From: an uncultured Eubacteriales bacterium
GTDB taxonomy: Bacteria > Bacillota > Clostridia > TANB77 > UBA1234
Direction of reading: 5' to 3'
Assembly: GCA_949283575.1 (NCBI GenBank)
Contig: CASDSU010000013.1
Span: 149,441 to 213,440 of the forward strand
Length of the DNA: 64,000 nt
The position numbers were made by a program, and so were the translations under genes. Below are positions 55,865-64,000 of the stretch, piece by piece. Every line of letters starts with the position of its first letter. Position 1 is the first letter of the stretch. Under the pieces are notes generated by a model that searched no databases, had not been told where the DNA came from, and worked only from the letters and a program-made list of their open reading frames with translations.

Positions 55865-58214
55865 TTTTTTAAAAGATTATATAGATGTTCCTGTTGATGC
55901 AGTTACTCTTGGCGAAGATATGACAAATATCGGTAATGAGTATGATAGTGCAGGACCTTTACTTAAAGTTAGTGGACTAACTATTGGTAAAATACTTGAG
56001 TGTAAAGATCATCCTAATTCTGATCATTTACATCTTTGCAAGGTTGATATCGGAACAGAAGTTTTAAATGTAGTTTGTGGTGCTCCAAATGCACGTGAAG
56101 GTATCAAAGTAATTGTTGCATTAGTAGGTGCTGAGCTTCCTGGCGGAACTATAAAAAAAGGTAAAATTAGAGGTGAAGAGTCTTGTGGAATGCTTTGCTC
56201 TGTTGAAGAGCTTGGTCTTGAACATAAGTATTTAAAACCAGAAGATGTTGAAGGTATTGCTGAACTTGGTGAAGATGCTGTTGTTGGTGAAGATCCTATC
56301 AAATATTTAGAGATGGATGATGAAGTTGTTGATTTTGAATTAACAGCTAATAGAGGAGACTTGTTAAGTATTTTAGGGATGGCTTATGAAATTTCTGCAT
56401 TATATGATTTGCCTATGAAAGATATTGAAGTTGAGCATAAAGAAACTTCTGATGATTTTGCTAAGAAATTTAATTTGGAAATCGAAACAGAAAATTGTTC
56501 TTTATTCTATGCAAAGAAAGTTGAAAATGTAGTGATTAAAGAAAGTCCAACATGGATGAAAAATAGACTTATTGCATCAGGAATCAGACCAATCAATAAT
56601 GTTGTTGATATAAGCAACTATGTAATGTTAGAAGTTGGTCAACCACTTCATTATTATGATGCTGATAGACTTGGTGATACATTAAAAGTTAGAATGGCTG
56701 AAAAAGGTGAAAAACTTACAACACTTGATGAGCAAGAAAGAGAATTATCTGAAAATGATATAGTAATTGCTGATAAAGAAAAAGCAATTGGTCTTGCCGG
56801 TGTTATGGGCGGTCTTTCAACAGAAGTTGAAGCTGATACTAAAAATATTGTAATTGAATCAGCAATATTTAATCCAGTTAAAGTTAGATTAACTTCAAAG
56901 AAAATTTTAAGAAGTGAAGCTAGTAACAGATTTGAAAAAGGATTAGATCCAAAGAAAACCTTACTTGCAATTGAAAGAAGCTGTTATTTATTAGAAAAAT
57001 ATGCTGATGCAACAGTTGTTGGTGGAATGGCTGTTTATGATAAAGCTGAAAAAGAAGACAGAGTAATCGATGTTACATATACAAAGATTAGAGATGTTCT
57101 TGGAATTGATATTCCAAATGAAAAAATATTAGATATTTTAAGAAGACTTCGTCTTGAAACAAAAGTTGATGGAGACATGCTACATGTAAGTGTTCCATCA
57201 AGAAGAATTGATCTTCAAATTAAAGAAGATATTATTCATGATATCGGACGTTATTATGGTATGGATAACATACAAGGTAAGAAGATGATTCTTCCTGTAA
57301 TTCCAGGTCATTATGATAAGTTCAAGAGAGCTGCTAGAAATAAGATGGTTGAACTTGGATTAAACGAAACATTAAGTTATGCGTTGATTCCAGAAGCTGA
57401 AGTTCAAAAATATTCAACAGATATTTTTGAAACTGTTAAGATATTAGATCCAATGACTGAGGAAAGAAATGCTTTGCGTAATAGCTTGTTACCATCATTA
57501 AAAATGGTTTATGATTATAACAAAGCAAGAAACGAAAAAGATATTTCTATCTTTGAAATAGGAAAGAGTTTTCACAAAAAAGATGGAAACTATGGTGAGC
57601 ATTTATCAATAGCTGCACTTATGACAGGTGTTTATACGGTTGGTCTTGAAAAAAAGGTTGTTGATTTTTATGTGGCTAAAGGAATCATGGAAGAATTACT
57701 TGAACATCTTGGATTTGCTAGAAGATATGCATTGGAAGTAAATGATTTACCAAAAGAATTACATCCAGGTCAAGCAGCAAGCATAATTGTAGATGGAGAA
57801 AAAGTTGGTGTGATTGGAAAGATTCATCCAAATATTGCATCAAAAGAAAATATCTATGTTTTAGAAATTAATTTAGAAAAATTATCAGAAATGAAACATG
57901 AAGGAATGAAATATAAAGAAATATCAAAATTCCCAAATGTGGCTAAAGATGTGGCTTTCATAGTTGATAATGAAACTAAATCTGAGGATTTAGAAAAAGT
58001 AATTAGAAAAGTTGCAGGAAAGAGATTAATTTCGCTTAAAGTATTTGATGTTTATACAGGAGCTAATTTAGGTGAAAACAAGAAATCAATTGCGTATACA
58101 TTGACCTTTAATGATCCAGAAAAGACATTAAGTGATGAAGAGGTTCTTACAGTATTTAATAAAGTAATTGAAAAAGTAACAAGCGAGTGTAATGCAAGTG
58201 TAAGAGATTCATAA
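55848..58214 (+). CDS. pheT: Phenylalanine--tRNA ligase beta subunit
   Basis: 788 residues, normal length. Domains in order: tRNA-binding OB fold (about 40-150, CKVDIGTEVLNVVCGAPNAREG), B3/B4 editing (about 210-370), B5 (about 400-475), catalytic-like core, and FDX-ACB at the end (about 695-788). Start ATG 55848, inside the end of pheS, follows a GGATGAAG-type site; expression is coupled and set by the T-box. Confidence 0.97.
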   Translation: MKLSINFLKDYIDVPVDAVTLGEDMTNIGNEYDSAGPLLKVSGLTIGKILECKDHPNSDHLHLCKVDIGTEVLNVVCGAPNAREGIKVIVALVGAELPGGTIKKGKIRGEESCGMLCSVEELGLEHKYLKPEDVEGIAELGEDAVVGEDPIKYLEMDDEVVDFELTANRGDLLSILGMAYEISALYDLPMKDIEVEHKETSDDFAKKFNLEIETENCSLFYAKKVENVVIKESPTWMKNRLIASGIRPINNVVDISNYVMLEVGQPLHYYDADRLGDTLKVRMAEKGEKLTTLDEQERELSENDIVIADKEKAIGLAGVMGGLSTEVEADTKNIVIESAIFNPVKVRLTSKKILRSEASNRFEKGLDPKKTLLAIERSCYLLEKYADATVVGGMAVYDKAEKEDRVIDVTYTKIRDVLGIDIPNEKILDILRRLRLETKVDGDMLHVSVPSRRIDLQIKEDIIHDIGRYYGMDNIQGKKMILPVIPGHYDKFKRAARNKMVELGLNETLSYALIPEAEVQKYSTDIFETVKILDPMTEERNALRNSLLPSLKMVYDYNKARNEKDISIFEIGKSFHKKDGNYGEHLSIAALMTGVYTVGLEKKVVDFYVAKGIMEELLEHLGFARRYALEVNDLPKELHPGQAASIIVDGEKVGVIGKIHPNIASKENIYVLEINLEKLSEMKHEGMKYKEISKFPNVAKDVAFIVDNETKSEDLEKVIRKVAGKRLISLKVFDVYTGANLGENKKSIAYTLTFNDPEKTLSDEEVLTVFNKVIEKVTSECNASVRDS

Positions 58215-58284
58215 AATAAAAGTGACGATTACAATTAGTTGCAGAGTGGATTATAAAAAAATTTAGTGAACAAAAAATAAAAAC

Positions 58285-58312
58285 TTGGAAAAAGGAACCG
58301 TCCCATTTTCCA
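58285..58312. repeat. Orphan arm of the GGGACGG palindrome family
   Basis: TTGGAAAAAGGAACCGTCCC at 58285-58304 matches the right arm at 11173; no partner arm is nearby. The 330-base gap 58215-58544 holds this and the promoter at 58364; I see nothing else. Confidence 0.75.
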
Positions 58313-58363
58313 TAAAAAGCGTAAATGAGCAATATACTAAGTTTTAACCTGAAATATATATGA

Positions 58364-58392
58364 TTGAAAATAAGGTAAAAGCATGATATACT
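58364..58392 (+). promoter_or_regulatory. Promoter of cassette gene 58545
   Basis: TTGAAA (58364-58369), 17-base spacer, TATACT (58387-58392) with TG one base upstream. Confidence 0.6.
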
Positions 58393-58544
58393 CGCATTTG
58401 TAAGTATGTCTATGATTTTGCGCGGATTGATGCATTGTTATAGGCAAAATATGGATTGAGAAGGGAGGATAAATTCTTCAAAAGATTGCTACGCGACGTG
58501 TAGGCATAACTAGTAACGACATAATGATGAAAGGATGAGTAATC

Positions 58545-59891
58545 ATGAAGTTACGCCTTGAAGTTTCTCTGCGCGAAGGTTTCAATGACAATGAGTTTTT
58601 GAAACAGATGAATGAGTTCAATGTACAGATTGACCTGGATAGCAAGAAAGGCATTCTGAAGGTTTTTGAACTCGACACCTCTGAACTTGATGCGGTCATG
58701 GGATATCTCAAGAAAACGTTTAATGTACGTAGAACTGAGATGATTCCGGATGAGCGGAAAGAACCGGCTACAGTTAAGGTAATGAGTGAGAATGCTGTGG
58801 AAAAAAGCAGCAAATTTCAGCAGACTGAATTTCCTAGGGCGGAATTTAGTCACAAGCTGATTGAGGAACGTATGAATAAGTTCCTTCAGGTTGCTGGAAT
58901 GGCTATCAATCGTAACAATGCTGAAGCAAAGTCGATTGCAAGTTTTATTTCTACGGCTATCTGTGAGCTGGCAATGATGTATCATCCGCATCCTTTGGTG
59001 GATATCAAGGTTGGTGACATAGTTACTTGTAATTATGGTTATCATATGCCTGGTGAGATTAGCGGCCGGTATGTGCATTCGGTTGTTTGTGCGATTGACG
59101 ACAGTCTTGCGTATGTTGTGCCAATTACGAAGGACGCTCGTGACGATGGTGGTGTGAAATTTCTTTCATTCTACAGCGTGTATGACGTGACTTATACTGA
59201 CCCGATGTGTAAGGATTACGCTGGTGGTTCCATGCTTTTACAGCATGGCAGGTGGCTGTGTCGTGAACGAATTTCTGGTGTTGTGGGATATGTACATCCT
59301 CATTTCATGGGTGAGATTTTGTGTATTCTTCCGGGAACACTTTGTTTTACGTACGATGGCTATGAGGACGATTCTGAGTCTGAGGACTATCTGCTTGATG
59401 AAGACTTAGATATTGCAAATCTTGAAATTCCAGAGCTCCCACCGCTTGGTGAAGTTGATGTGGATAACAGCGATGTGCTGAAAGGCGAAGTGGCAAGCAA
59501 AACTGAAGTAGAGGTCCCGAAGTGTTTGAAAAACAATTCGTTGGAAACGGCTCTCTACAAGAAGTTTGCAGAAGGCCTTAGTCTTGTGAACAAGGATACA
59601 TCGTTAGATTACAGCATTAATTTCTTCTGTGAGGCTCTTGGACTTCCGGGTGATGAAGGAGTGCTTAAGGCTGCTCTTAAGATTGTAGCAAGTATGGAGA
59701 AAGTTTCTCAAATTTCCATCAAGGCAATTGTTTCTCAGTTTTCTATGCTTCATGGAACTGTAGAGCATCAGCTGCAGGAAATTTGGCAAGGATGGCTTGT
59801 TAAATATCCGGAAATCAAGGAAGCTTATCCGTACGTTAGCTTCTCGTCGATTTGCAAGCTTTTCTTCAAACTTATTACAATCGAAAAATAA
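58545..59891 (+). CDS. Protein with a PemK/MazF-like middle region (foreign-looking cassette)
   Basis: 448 residues. The middle, about 150-260, reads VGDIVTCNYGYHMPGEISGR ... AYVVPITKD ... RERISGVVGYV, which resembles PemK/MazF toxins (GDIV, GSEISGxRP, VVPITS, then an E/Q-R segment). The flanking domains, an acidic linker (about 285-320) and a helical C-terminus, are not recognised. GC-richer than the neighbours; in-frame CGG occurs as GAG CGG AAA (a CGGA) and GGC CGG TAT. Own promoter, RBS GAAAGGATG and terminator. No antitoxin gene is adjacent, so toxin activity is speculative. Confidence 0.6.
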   Translation: MKLRLEVSLREGFNDNEFLKQMNEFNVQIDLDSKKGILKVFELDTSELDAVMGYLKKTFNVRRTEMIPDERKEPATVKVMSENAVEKSSKFQQTEFPRAEFSHKLIEERMNKFLQVAGMAINRNNAEAKSIASFISTAICELAMMYHPHPLVDIKVGDIVTCNYGYHMPGEISGRYVHSVVCAIDDSLAYVVPITKDARDDGGVKFLSFYSVYDVTYTDPMCKDYAGGSMLLQHGRWLCRERISGVVGYVHPHFMGEILCILPGTLCFTYDGYEDDSESEDYLLDEDLDIANLEIPELPPLGEVDVDNSDVLKGEVASKTEVEVPKCLKNNSLETALYKKFAEGLSLVNKDTSLDYSINFFCEALGLPGDEGVLKAALKIVASMEKVSQISIKAIVSQFSMLHGTVEHQLQEIWQGWLVKYPEIKEAYPYVSFSSICKLFFKLITIEK

Positions 59892-59918
59892 TTCGACAAT
59901 CTATACTTTGCAACAAAA

Positions 59919-59950
59919 GGCTCCCTATGTTATAGGGAGCCAATTTTTTT
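59919..59950 (+). terminator. Terminator after cassette gene 58545
   Basis: GGCTCCCTAT pairs with ATAGGGAGCC, followed by AA and seven T. Confidence 0.9.
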
Positions 59951-60649
59951 CTAATTACCAATATATGATCTTAAAGATTCAACATCAACAAAGTATTTTT
60001 TAGGATTTGTTGGATCTAAGTATACATCAACAGTTTCAACAGTATTATTATCTACAATAGCTTTAACGTTAAACCAAACATTTCCACTTTCAAAAACTAG
60101 CGTTTTTCCTGTTGAAGGATCTTCTGCAGAAGCTGTTAATCTATATGGATTTTTTCCATTTACAGCATAAGCTGTATTAATTGTTACGTCATTTATTTTT
60201 GCATGAAGTAAAGTACCAGTTGCTTTCAAAGTTTTAGCGTTTGCGCTACTTTTAACTTTATTAACTATCATTACAATACCAATTACAAAAAATAGTCCAC
60301 CCATACCAGAAAATACTATACCAATAAATCCAGTGCCGCTACCTCTAAAATCGTGAGGGTTTTGAGGATCATAGTAAACAGTAGTAGTACCACCTTCACG
60401 CATTGATGAAGTATATGTATCTAATTTACCGCCATATCTTTCACCATCAATTACAAATTCTACTAGTACATCGTGTGTTGTATCACCATCACTATCATAA
60501 CCAACACGAATGTCTGTTATTTCAGCTTCAATGCTTTTTGCAGTTTCCATAAATTTAGTATTATTCGAATGGACTAAAATACCAATTACAAGAAAAACTG
60601 CACCAACAAAGGCAAAAAGTCCTGCTCCGAAAAGTTCAGTTTTGTTCAT
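59951..60649 (-). CDS. DUF3592-like membrane protein
   Basis: 232 residues with two membrane helices (FGAGLFAFVGAVFLVIGIL, about 5-25; GFIGIVFSGMGGLFFVIGIV, about 107-128). Between them is a small beta domain with VEFVIDGERYGG and TTTVYYDPQNPHDF, the pattern of DUF3592 proteins (the ...YDPxNP motif), repeated as VDVYLDPTNPKKYF near the end. Function unknown. RBS AAAGGAGG before the ATG at 60649. Confidence 0.8.
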   Translation of the reverse strand: MNKTELFGAGLFAFVGAVFLVIGILVHSNNTKFMETAKSIEAEITDIRVGYDSDGDTTHDVLVEFVIDGERYGGKLDTYTSSMREGGTTTVYYDPQNPHDFRGSGTGFIGIVFSGMGGLFFVIGIVMIVNKVKSSANAKTLKATGTLLHAKINDVTINTAYAVNGKNPYRLTASAEDPSTGKTLVFESGNVWFNVKAIVDNNTVETVDVYLDPTNPKKYFVDVESLRSYIGN

Positions 60650-60740
60650 AAAAATCCTCCTTTAAAAAATATATAATGTGACAAATTTCTACATCTATCT
60701 AATATTTTATGTAAGTAAAAAACAACAGTCAAGGAGAAAT

Positions 60741-61301
60741 TTATAATAAATAGCTAGTAGTAATTCCAATTATTGCTGATAACAAAATGATGAAAATGGG
60801 ATGAATCTTTTTAAATGCAAGTATAGTCATCAAGCTGAAAACAGCAAACGAAATATAAAATTCTACGTTTTGAAAAATAGCTATTGAAAAGCCATTTTCA
60901 AAGAAAACAGTTTTACCAATAGATAAGACAGAAGCTGCTATAAGTCCGATAGTTGCAGGACGTAAGCCATTCATGCAATAAGATATTATTTTGTTTGTTT
61001 TAAACTTTTCAAAAAATTCAGCGACGATGATTATAATAATAAAAGATGGAAGTATTACTCCTAATGTAGAACAAACTGCACCTATAATACCTGCAAGGTT
61101 ACTACCGATAAAAGTTGCTAAATTTATTGCAAATGGACCAGGAGTACTTTCGCTAATTGCAACAAAATTTATAAGTTCAGAAGTAGAAATCCAATTATTA
61201 TTTGTGACTTCAGACTGTATAAGCGGAAGCATTGCATATCCGCCACCAAAAGTAAACGCACCTATTTTAAAAAATGTTAAAAATAAATCTAAAAACATCA
61301 T
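60741..61301 (-). CDS. Chromate transporter half (ChrA family), second gene
   Basis: 186 residues with about five membrane helices. Starts FLTFFKIGAFTFGGGYAMLPL, the chromate-transport family signature, then SESTPGPFAINLATF and LGVILPSFIIIIIV. Short ChrA proteins work as antiparallel pairs, and the sister gene lies upstream with its stop overlapping this start (61301). The transported anion is not certain in gut anaerobes. Confidence 0.9.
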   Translation of the reverse strand: MMFLDLFLTFFKIGAFTFGGGYAMLPLIQSEVTNNNWISTSELINFVAISESTPGPFAINLATFIGSNLAGIIGAVCSTLGVILPSFIIIIIVAEFFEKFKTNKIISYCMNGLRPATIGLIAASVLSIGKTVFFENGFSIAIFQNVEFYISFAVFSLMTILAFKKIHPIFIILLSAIIGITTSYLL

Positions 61302-61864
61302 TATTTAACCCTCCTTGATGCAATAAGTGATGAAATAATTCCTATTAATGCACAGCTGATTATGACGAGAATTACATTTATATTGAGAAAAGCTACAGCA
61401 ATAAAAGATATTAAAATCACGAAGTAAGAGGTTAATTTTTTAGGACATTGTTTATACATTGAGACAAGTGCTTTGAAAACTAATGCAAGAACACCAATTT
61501 TTATTCCGTCAAAAGCATATTTAATTATTTGTATATCTTGAAACTCTTTTAATACAGAAGAGATAATTAAAATAATAATGAATGATGGCAATATAAGTCC
61601 AAGAGTTGCAAGAAAAGCTCCTAAAATTCCATAAAGTTTATACCCAACAAATGTTGCGGCATTTACCGAAATTGGTCCTGGTGTCGATTCGGCAATTGTT
61701 ATAATATCTAAAATATTTTCATCAGTAATCCATTTTCTTTTTTCTGCAATTTCTTTTTGAATTAGTGGAATCATTGCATAGCCACCACCGAAAGTGAATG
61801 CACCAATTTTAAAAAAGGTAAGAAAAAGCGAAAATAGATTATCTTTTTTTAATTTTTTATTCAT
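61301..61864 (-). CDS. Chromate transporter half (ChrA family), first gene
   Basis: 187 residues, paralogue of the next gene: FFKIGAFTFGGGYAMIPL, AESTPGPISVNAATFVGY, LGLILPSFIIILII. It overlaps its sister by one base (61301), so both halves are made together. RBS AAGGAGA before the ATG at 61864. Confidence 0.9.
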   Translation of the reverse strand: MNKKLKKDNLFSLFLTFFKIGAFTFGGGYAMIPLIQKEIAEKRKWITDENILDIITIAESTPGPISVNAATFVGYKLYGILGAFLATLGLILPSFIIILIISSVLKEFQDIQIIKYAFDGIKIGVLALVFKALVSMYKQCPKKLTSYFVILISFIAVAFLNINVILVIISCALIGIISSLIASRRVK

Positions 61865-62018
61865 AAAATCTCCTTAAAAGTTTTATTTCGTGCTAAAATA
61901 ATCGTAGCATAAAATTTAACTTATAGCTACTTTTAAATTTTTAATAATAATGTGAACTTTTTTATATTTTAATCGTTTAATTAAATATGACGTCTAAATT
62001 AAGTTGGAGGGAATTTAT

Positions 62019-63815
62019 ATGAAAAATAAAAAAAGTATTATAATCACTATATGTATACTTCTTGCTGTAATAGTAATTGGTGGTACTACAATGTATTTTG
62101 TGAATGAAAATAAGAAAAATTCGACTTCTGGAAATAATGGTGATGATAAGAAAGTAGTGAAGATTGATGATTGGAAATATGACGGAACTCCTCTTTCATC
62201 AGAAGGTTTTTTTAGTGGGATATTTGGTTCGACGGTAACTAACAGTGTGGCTCAAAGTATAGCGCCAACAGGAGGAGTTATGATGGAGAGTGTCGCGATG
62301 GATTCAGCTGCTAATATAGGTTTTTCGGTTGGAGGGGCTAAGGACATCAATAATTTTAGAGAAAATATTGAAGAAGGATATTTTCCAATTTCGACAGATA
62401 TAACATATAATGGACTTTTCTATGATTATACTTTTGATACAGGTATGGTGAATGAATCAGAAGATTTATTTTCACCATCGTATTCAACAGCAATTTCAAA
62501 AGATCCAATTTCAAATGGAAAAGAATATTATATGACAGTCGGATTAAATTCTAATATTAAAGAAAGTGACTTTGCAAGAAAGAAACTTAACTTAGTTGTT
62601 GTTTTAGATATTTCAGGTTCAATGTCTTCTAGTTTAAGTGACTATTATTATGATAATCCATTTAAAATAGAAAAAAATAAATCTAAGATGGAAGCAGCAA
62701 ATGAAGCAGTAAATATTTTAATAAATCAGTTGAATGATGATGATAAGTTTGGAATGATTTTATTTGATAATGCGGCATATCTTGGAAAGGAAATCAGTTT
62801 AGTTGGTGAGACTGATATGGATGCAATAAAAGAGCATATTTTAGAAATTACAGCGCAAGGTGGTACTAATTTCGAAGCGGGATATGCGGAAGCTACCAAA
62901 TTATTTGACGATTTGAAAGATATAGATAGTGACGAATATGAAAATAGAATAATTGTAATCACTGATGCAATGCCTAACTATGGGAACACTTCAAAAGATG
63001 GTTTAATGTCATATGTAGAAGAAAATGCGGATGATGGTATTTATACGACATTCATAGGTGTTGGTGTTGATTTCAATACAAAACTTATTGAGGCAATATC
63101 TGATGTTAAGGGTGCTAACTATTATTCAGTACATACTGTAGACGAATTCGAAGAAAGAATGGGTGAACAATTTGAATTTATGGTTACTCCATTAGTATTT
63201 GATTTGGAATTAAATTTAGAGTCTGAAGATTATGAAATTGCAGGTGTTTACGGTTCAGATACAGTGAATAAAGAAGATGGAAGTATAATGAGTGTAAATA
63301 CATTATTTCCTTCAAAGACAACAGATGGTGAAGTTAAAGGTGGAGTTATTCTTTTAAAATTAAATAAGATAAGCGAAAAAGAAGATGGTGTTTTGAAACT
63401 AAACGTTTCATATAAGGATAGAAACGGAATTGCACATGCAAATTCTCAAGAAGTTGAATTTAGTGACAATGGAGAAGAATATTATGCAAACAAAGGAATT
63501 AGAAAAGCAATTGCATTAACAAGATATGCAAATACAATTAAAAACTGGATTTTATACGAAAGAAGTGAAGAACCAAGATTTTTAATTTTGCCAGTGAACG
63601 GAATTGTTGATTGTAATTGTACAGTGGAAGAGGTTAGAATTATACTTGGTGAGCATGAAAGAACGTCGGTCGACTTGACAGTTAGTGATGAATATAAAGA
63701 TATTTTTGAACAATTAAAAGGATATTTAGAGGGAGAAATTGAAGCAGTTGAAGATAAAACAATGAGGCAAGAGATAAAAATTTTGGATGAATTGATTAAA
63801 AATAATGAGAAGTAA
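62019..63815 (+). CDS. Membrane-anchored von Willebrand A (VWA) domain protein
   Basis: 598 residues: an N-terminal membrane helix (about 6-28), a 165-residue spacer, then a VWA domain with a complete MIDAS: VVVLDISGSMSSS (DxSxS, about 197-201), GGTNFEAGY (Thr) and VITDAMPNY (Asp). The C-terminal beta domain and helical tail resemble YfbK-type VWA proteins. VWA domains bind ligands through a metal ion; the ligand is unknown. ATG 62019 is chosen for GGAGGG upstream. No in-frame CGG. Confidence 0.85.
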   Translation: MKNKKSIIITICILLAVIVIGGTTMYFVNENKKNSTSGNNGDDKKVVKIDDWKYDGTPLSSEGFFSGIFGSTVTNSVAQSIAPTGGVMMESVAMDSAANIGFSVGGAKDINNFRENIEEGYFPISTDITYNGLFYDYTFDTGMVNESEDLFSPSYSTAISKDPISNGKEYYMTVGLNSNIKESDFARKKLNLVVVLDISGSMSSSLSDYYYDNPFKIEKNKSKMEAANEAVNILINQLNDDDKFGMILFDNAAYLGKEISLVGETDMDAIKEHILEITAQGGTNFEAGYAEATKLFDDLKDIDSDEYENRIIVITDAMPNYGNTSKDGLMSYVEENADDGIYTTFIGVGVDFNTKLIEAISDVKGANYYSVHTVDEFEERMGEQFEFMVTPLVFDLELNLESEDYEIAGVYGSDTVNKEDGSIMSVNTLFPSKTTDGEVKGGVILLKLNKISEKEDGVLKLNVSYKDRNGIAHANSQEVEFSDNGEEYYANKGIRKAIALTRYANTIKNWILYERSEEPRFLILPVNGIVDCNCTVEEVRIILGEHERTSVDLTVSDEYKDIFEQLKGYLEGEIEAVEDKTMRQEIKILDELIKNNEK

Positions 63816-63903
63816 AAGAGGTTAATATTAGTCTCTGTCCGAGATAAGTATTGGTATGTATAACTGACCTTTTTATTCATTTTTTATGAATGCCCAATGA
63901 AAA

Positions 63904-63929
63904 GGAGCAAGGTGTATCGACCTTGCTCC
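63904..63929. terminator. Terminator hairpin near the right edge
   Basis: GGAGCAAGG pairs with CCTTGCTCC across eight bases. On the minus strand it is followed by CTTTTC and would end the partial gene to its right. Confidence 0.65.
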
Positions 63930-63971
63930 TCCTATGGGATATACTATTCAGTTCAACTAATTGGAATTGGC

Positions 63972-64000
63972 TTACTTCTTCTTTCCAAAGAACAAGGGAA
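63972..64000 (-). CDS. C-terminal end of a minus-strand gene (partial)
   Basis: Minus-strand frame ends PLFFGKKK then TAA (63974-63972), with a hairpin terminator following. Only 9 codons are inside the window. Composition and terminator arrangement resemble the other foreign-looking cassettes, but the stretch is too short to be sure. Confidence 0.3.

Noticed and set aside
1..64000. tRNA, rRNA or transposase genes
   Set aside because: None could be found by eye; in particular no tRNA that could explain CGGA decoding is in the window.

Overview
The window looks like chromosome from an uncultured, very AT-rich spore-forming member of the Firmicutes (Clostridia type). The evidence is the low GC, strong AGGAGG ribosome sites, SpoVG, a YtfJ/GerW-type protein with its DUF2953 partner, YlbJ, S-layer-homology proteins and a T-box leader in front of pheST. 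Arginine is written mostly AGA and CGT/CGA.

The main result is a recoding pattern. Five native genes (a giant surface protein at 13357-19351, ytfJ at 26598-27078, a KtrB/TrkH potassium-channel subunit at 34069-35440, ylbJ on the minus strand at 36225-37248, and dprA at 44345-45191) are each broken by one extra C. In every case the break is the tetranucleotide CGGA: the incoming frame reads CGG, and the family sequence resumes one base later with GGA (Gly). In all other native genes I read, I found no in-frame CGG. This suggests that CGG is unassigned or hungry here, and that CGGA is read as a +1-shifting, glycine-inserting four-base signal.

Layout: 1-282 is the start of a cysteine desulfurase gene (minus). 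318-10998 holds a divergent Tad/Flp-type pilus or secretion operon: a CpaB-like SAF protein, two ParA-fold proteins without a P-loop, a CpaF-like ATPase, a fused TadB/TadC-like membrane protein that seems to start at AUA, four pilin-like proteins and a larger anchored protein. 11208-12590 is murC (minus). 12746-19351 holds an SLH protein and the recoded giant surface protein. 19463-29698 holds spoVG, an unknown gene, uvrC, a DnaB-like ATPase, an SLH protein, DUF2953 and ytfJ, a small anchored protein, trmB and a membrane-anchored unknown. 29755-31518 is a PQQ-type beta-propeller protein. 34069-38818 holds ktrB/ktrA, ylbJ, a methyltransferase and an RluA enzyme. 38835-39660 is a decayed vanW and dltA relic. 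39777-52353 is a housekeeping stretch (RluA, ppa, TPR protein, uppP, folD, dprA, PBP1, pfkA, murD, rpmF, DUF512 radical SAM). 54477-58214 is T-box-pheS-pheT. 59951-63815 holds DUF3592, two chromate-transporter halves and a VWA protein.

Interspersed are single-gene cassettes of clearly different composition: 31632-33362 minus, 33670-33972, 52451-53062, 53197-53865, 54124-54336 minus, 58545-59891, and probably one entering at 64000. Most have their own sigma-A promoter, strong RBS and hairpin terminator. Several use CGG, including CGGA, as ordinary in-frame codons, so they come from a background with different decoding.

Three families of palindromic intergenic repeats are present: a TAGACTCGGGGACGTCC element (3 copies), GGGACGG-core hairpins (5 hairpins plus an orphan arm), and a roughly 100-bp AT-rich hairpin (2 copies, one nested inside a GGGACGG palindrome). 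No tRNA, rRNA, CRISPR array or transposase gene was seen.
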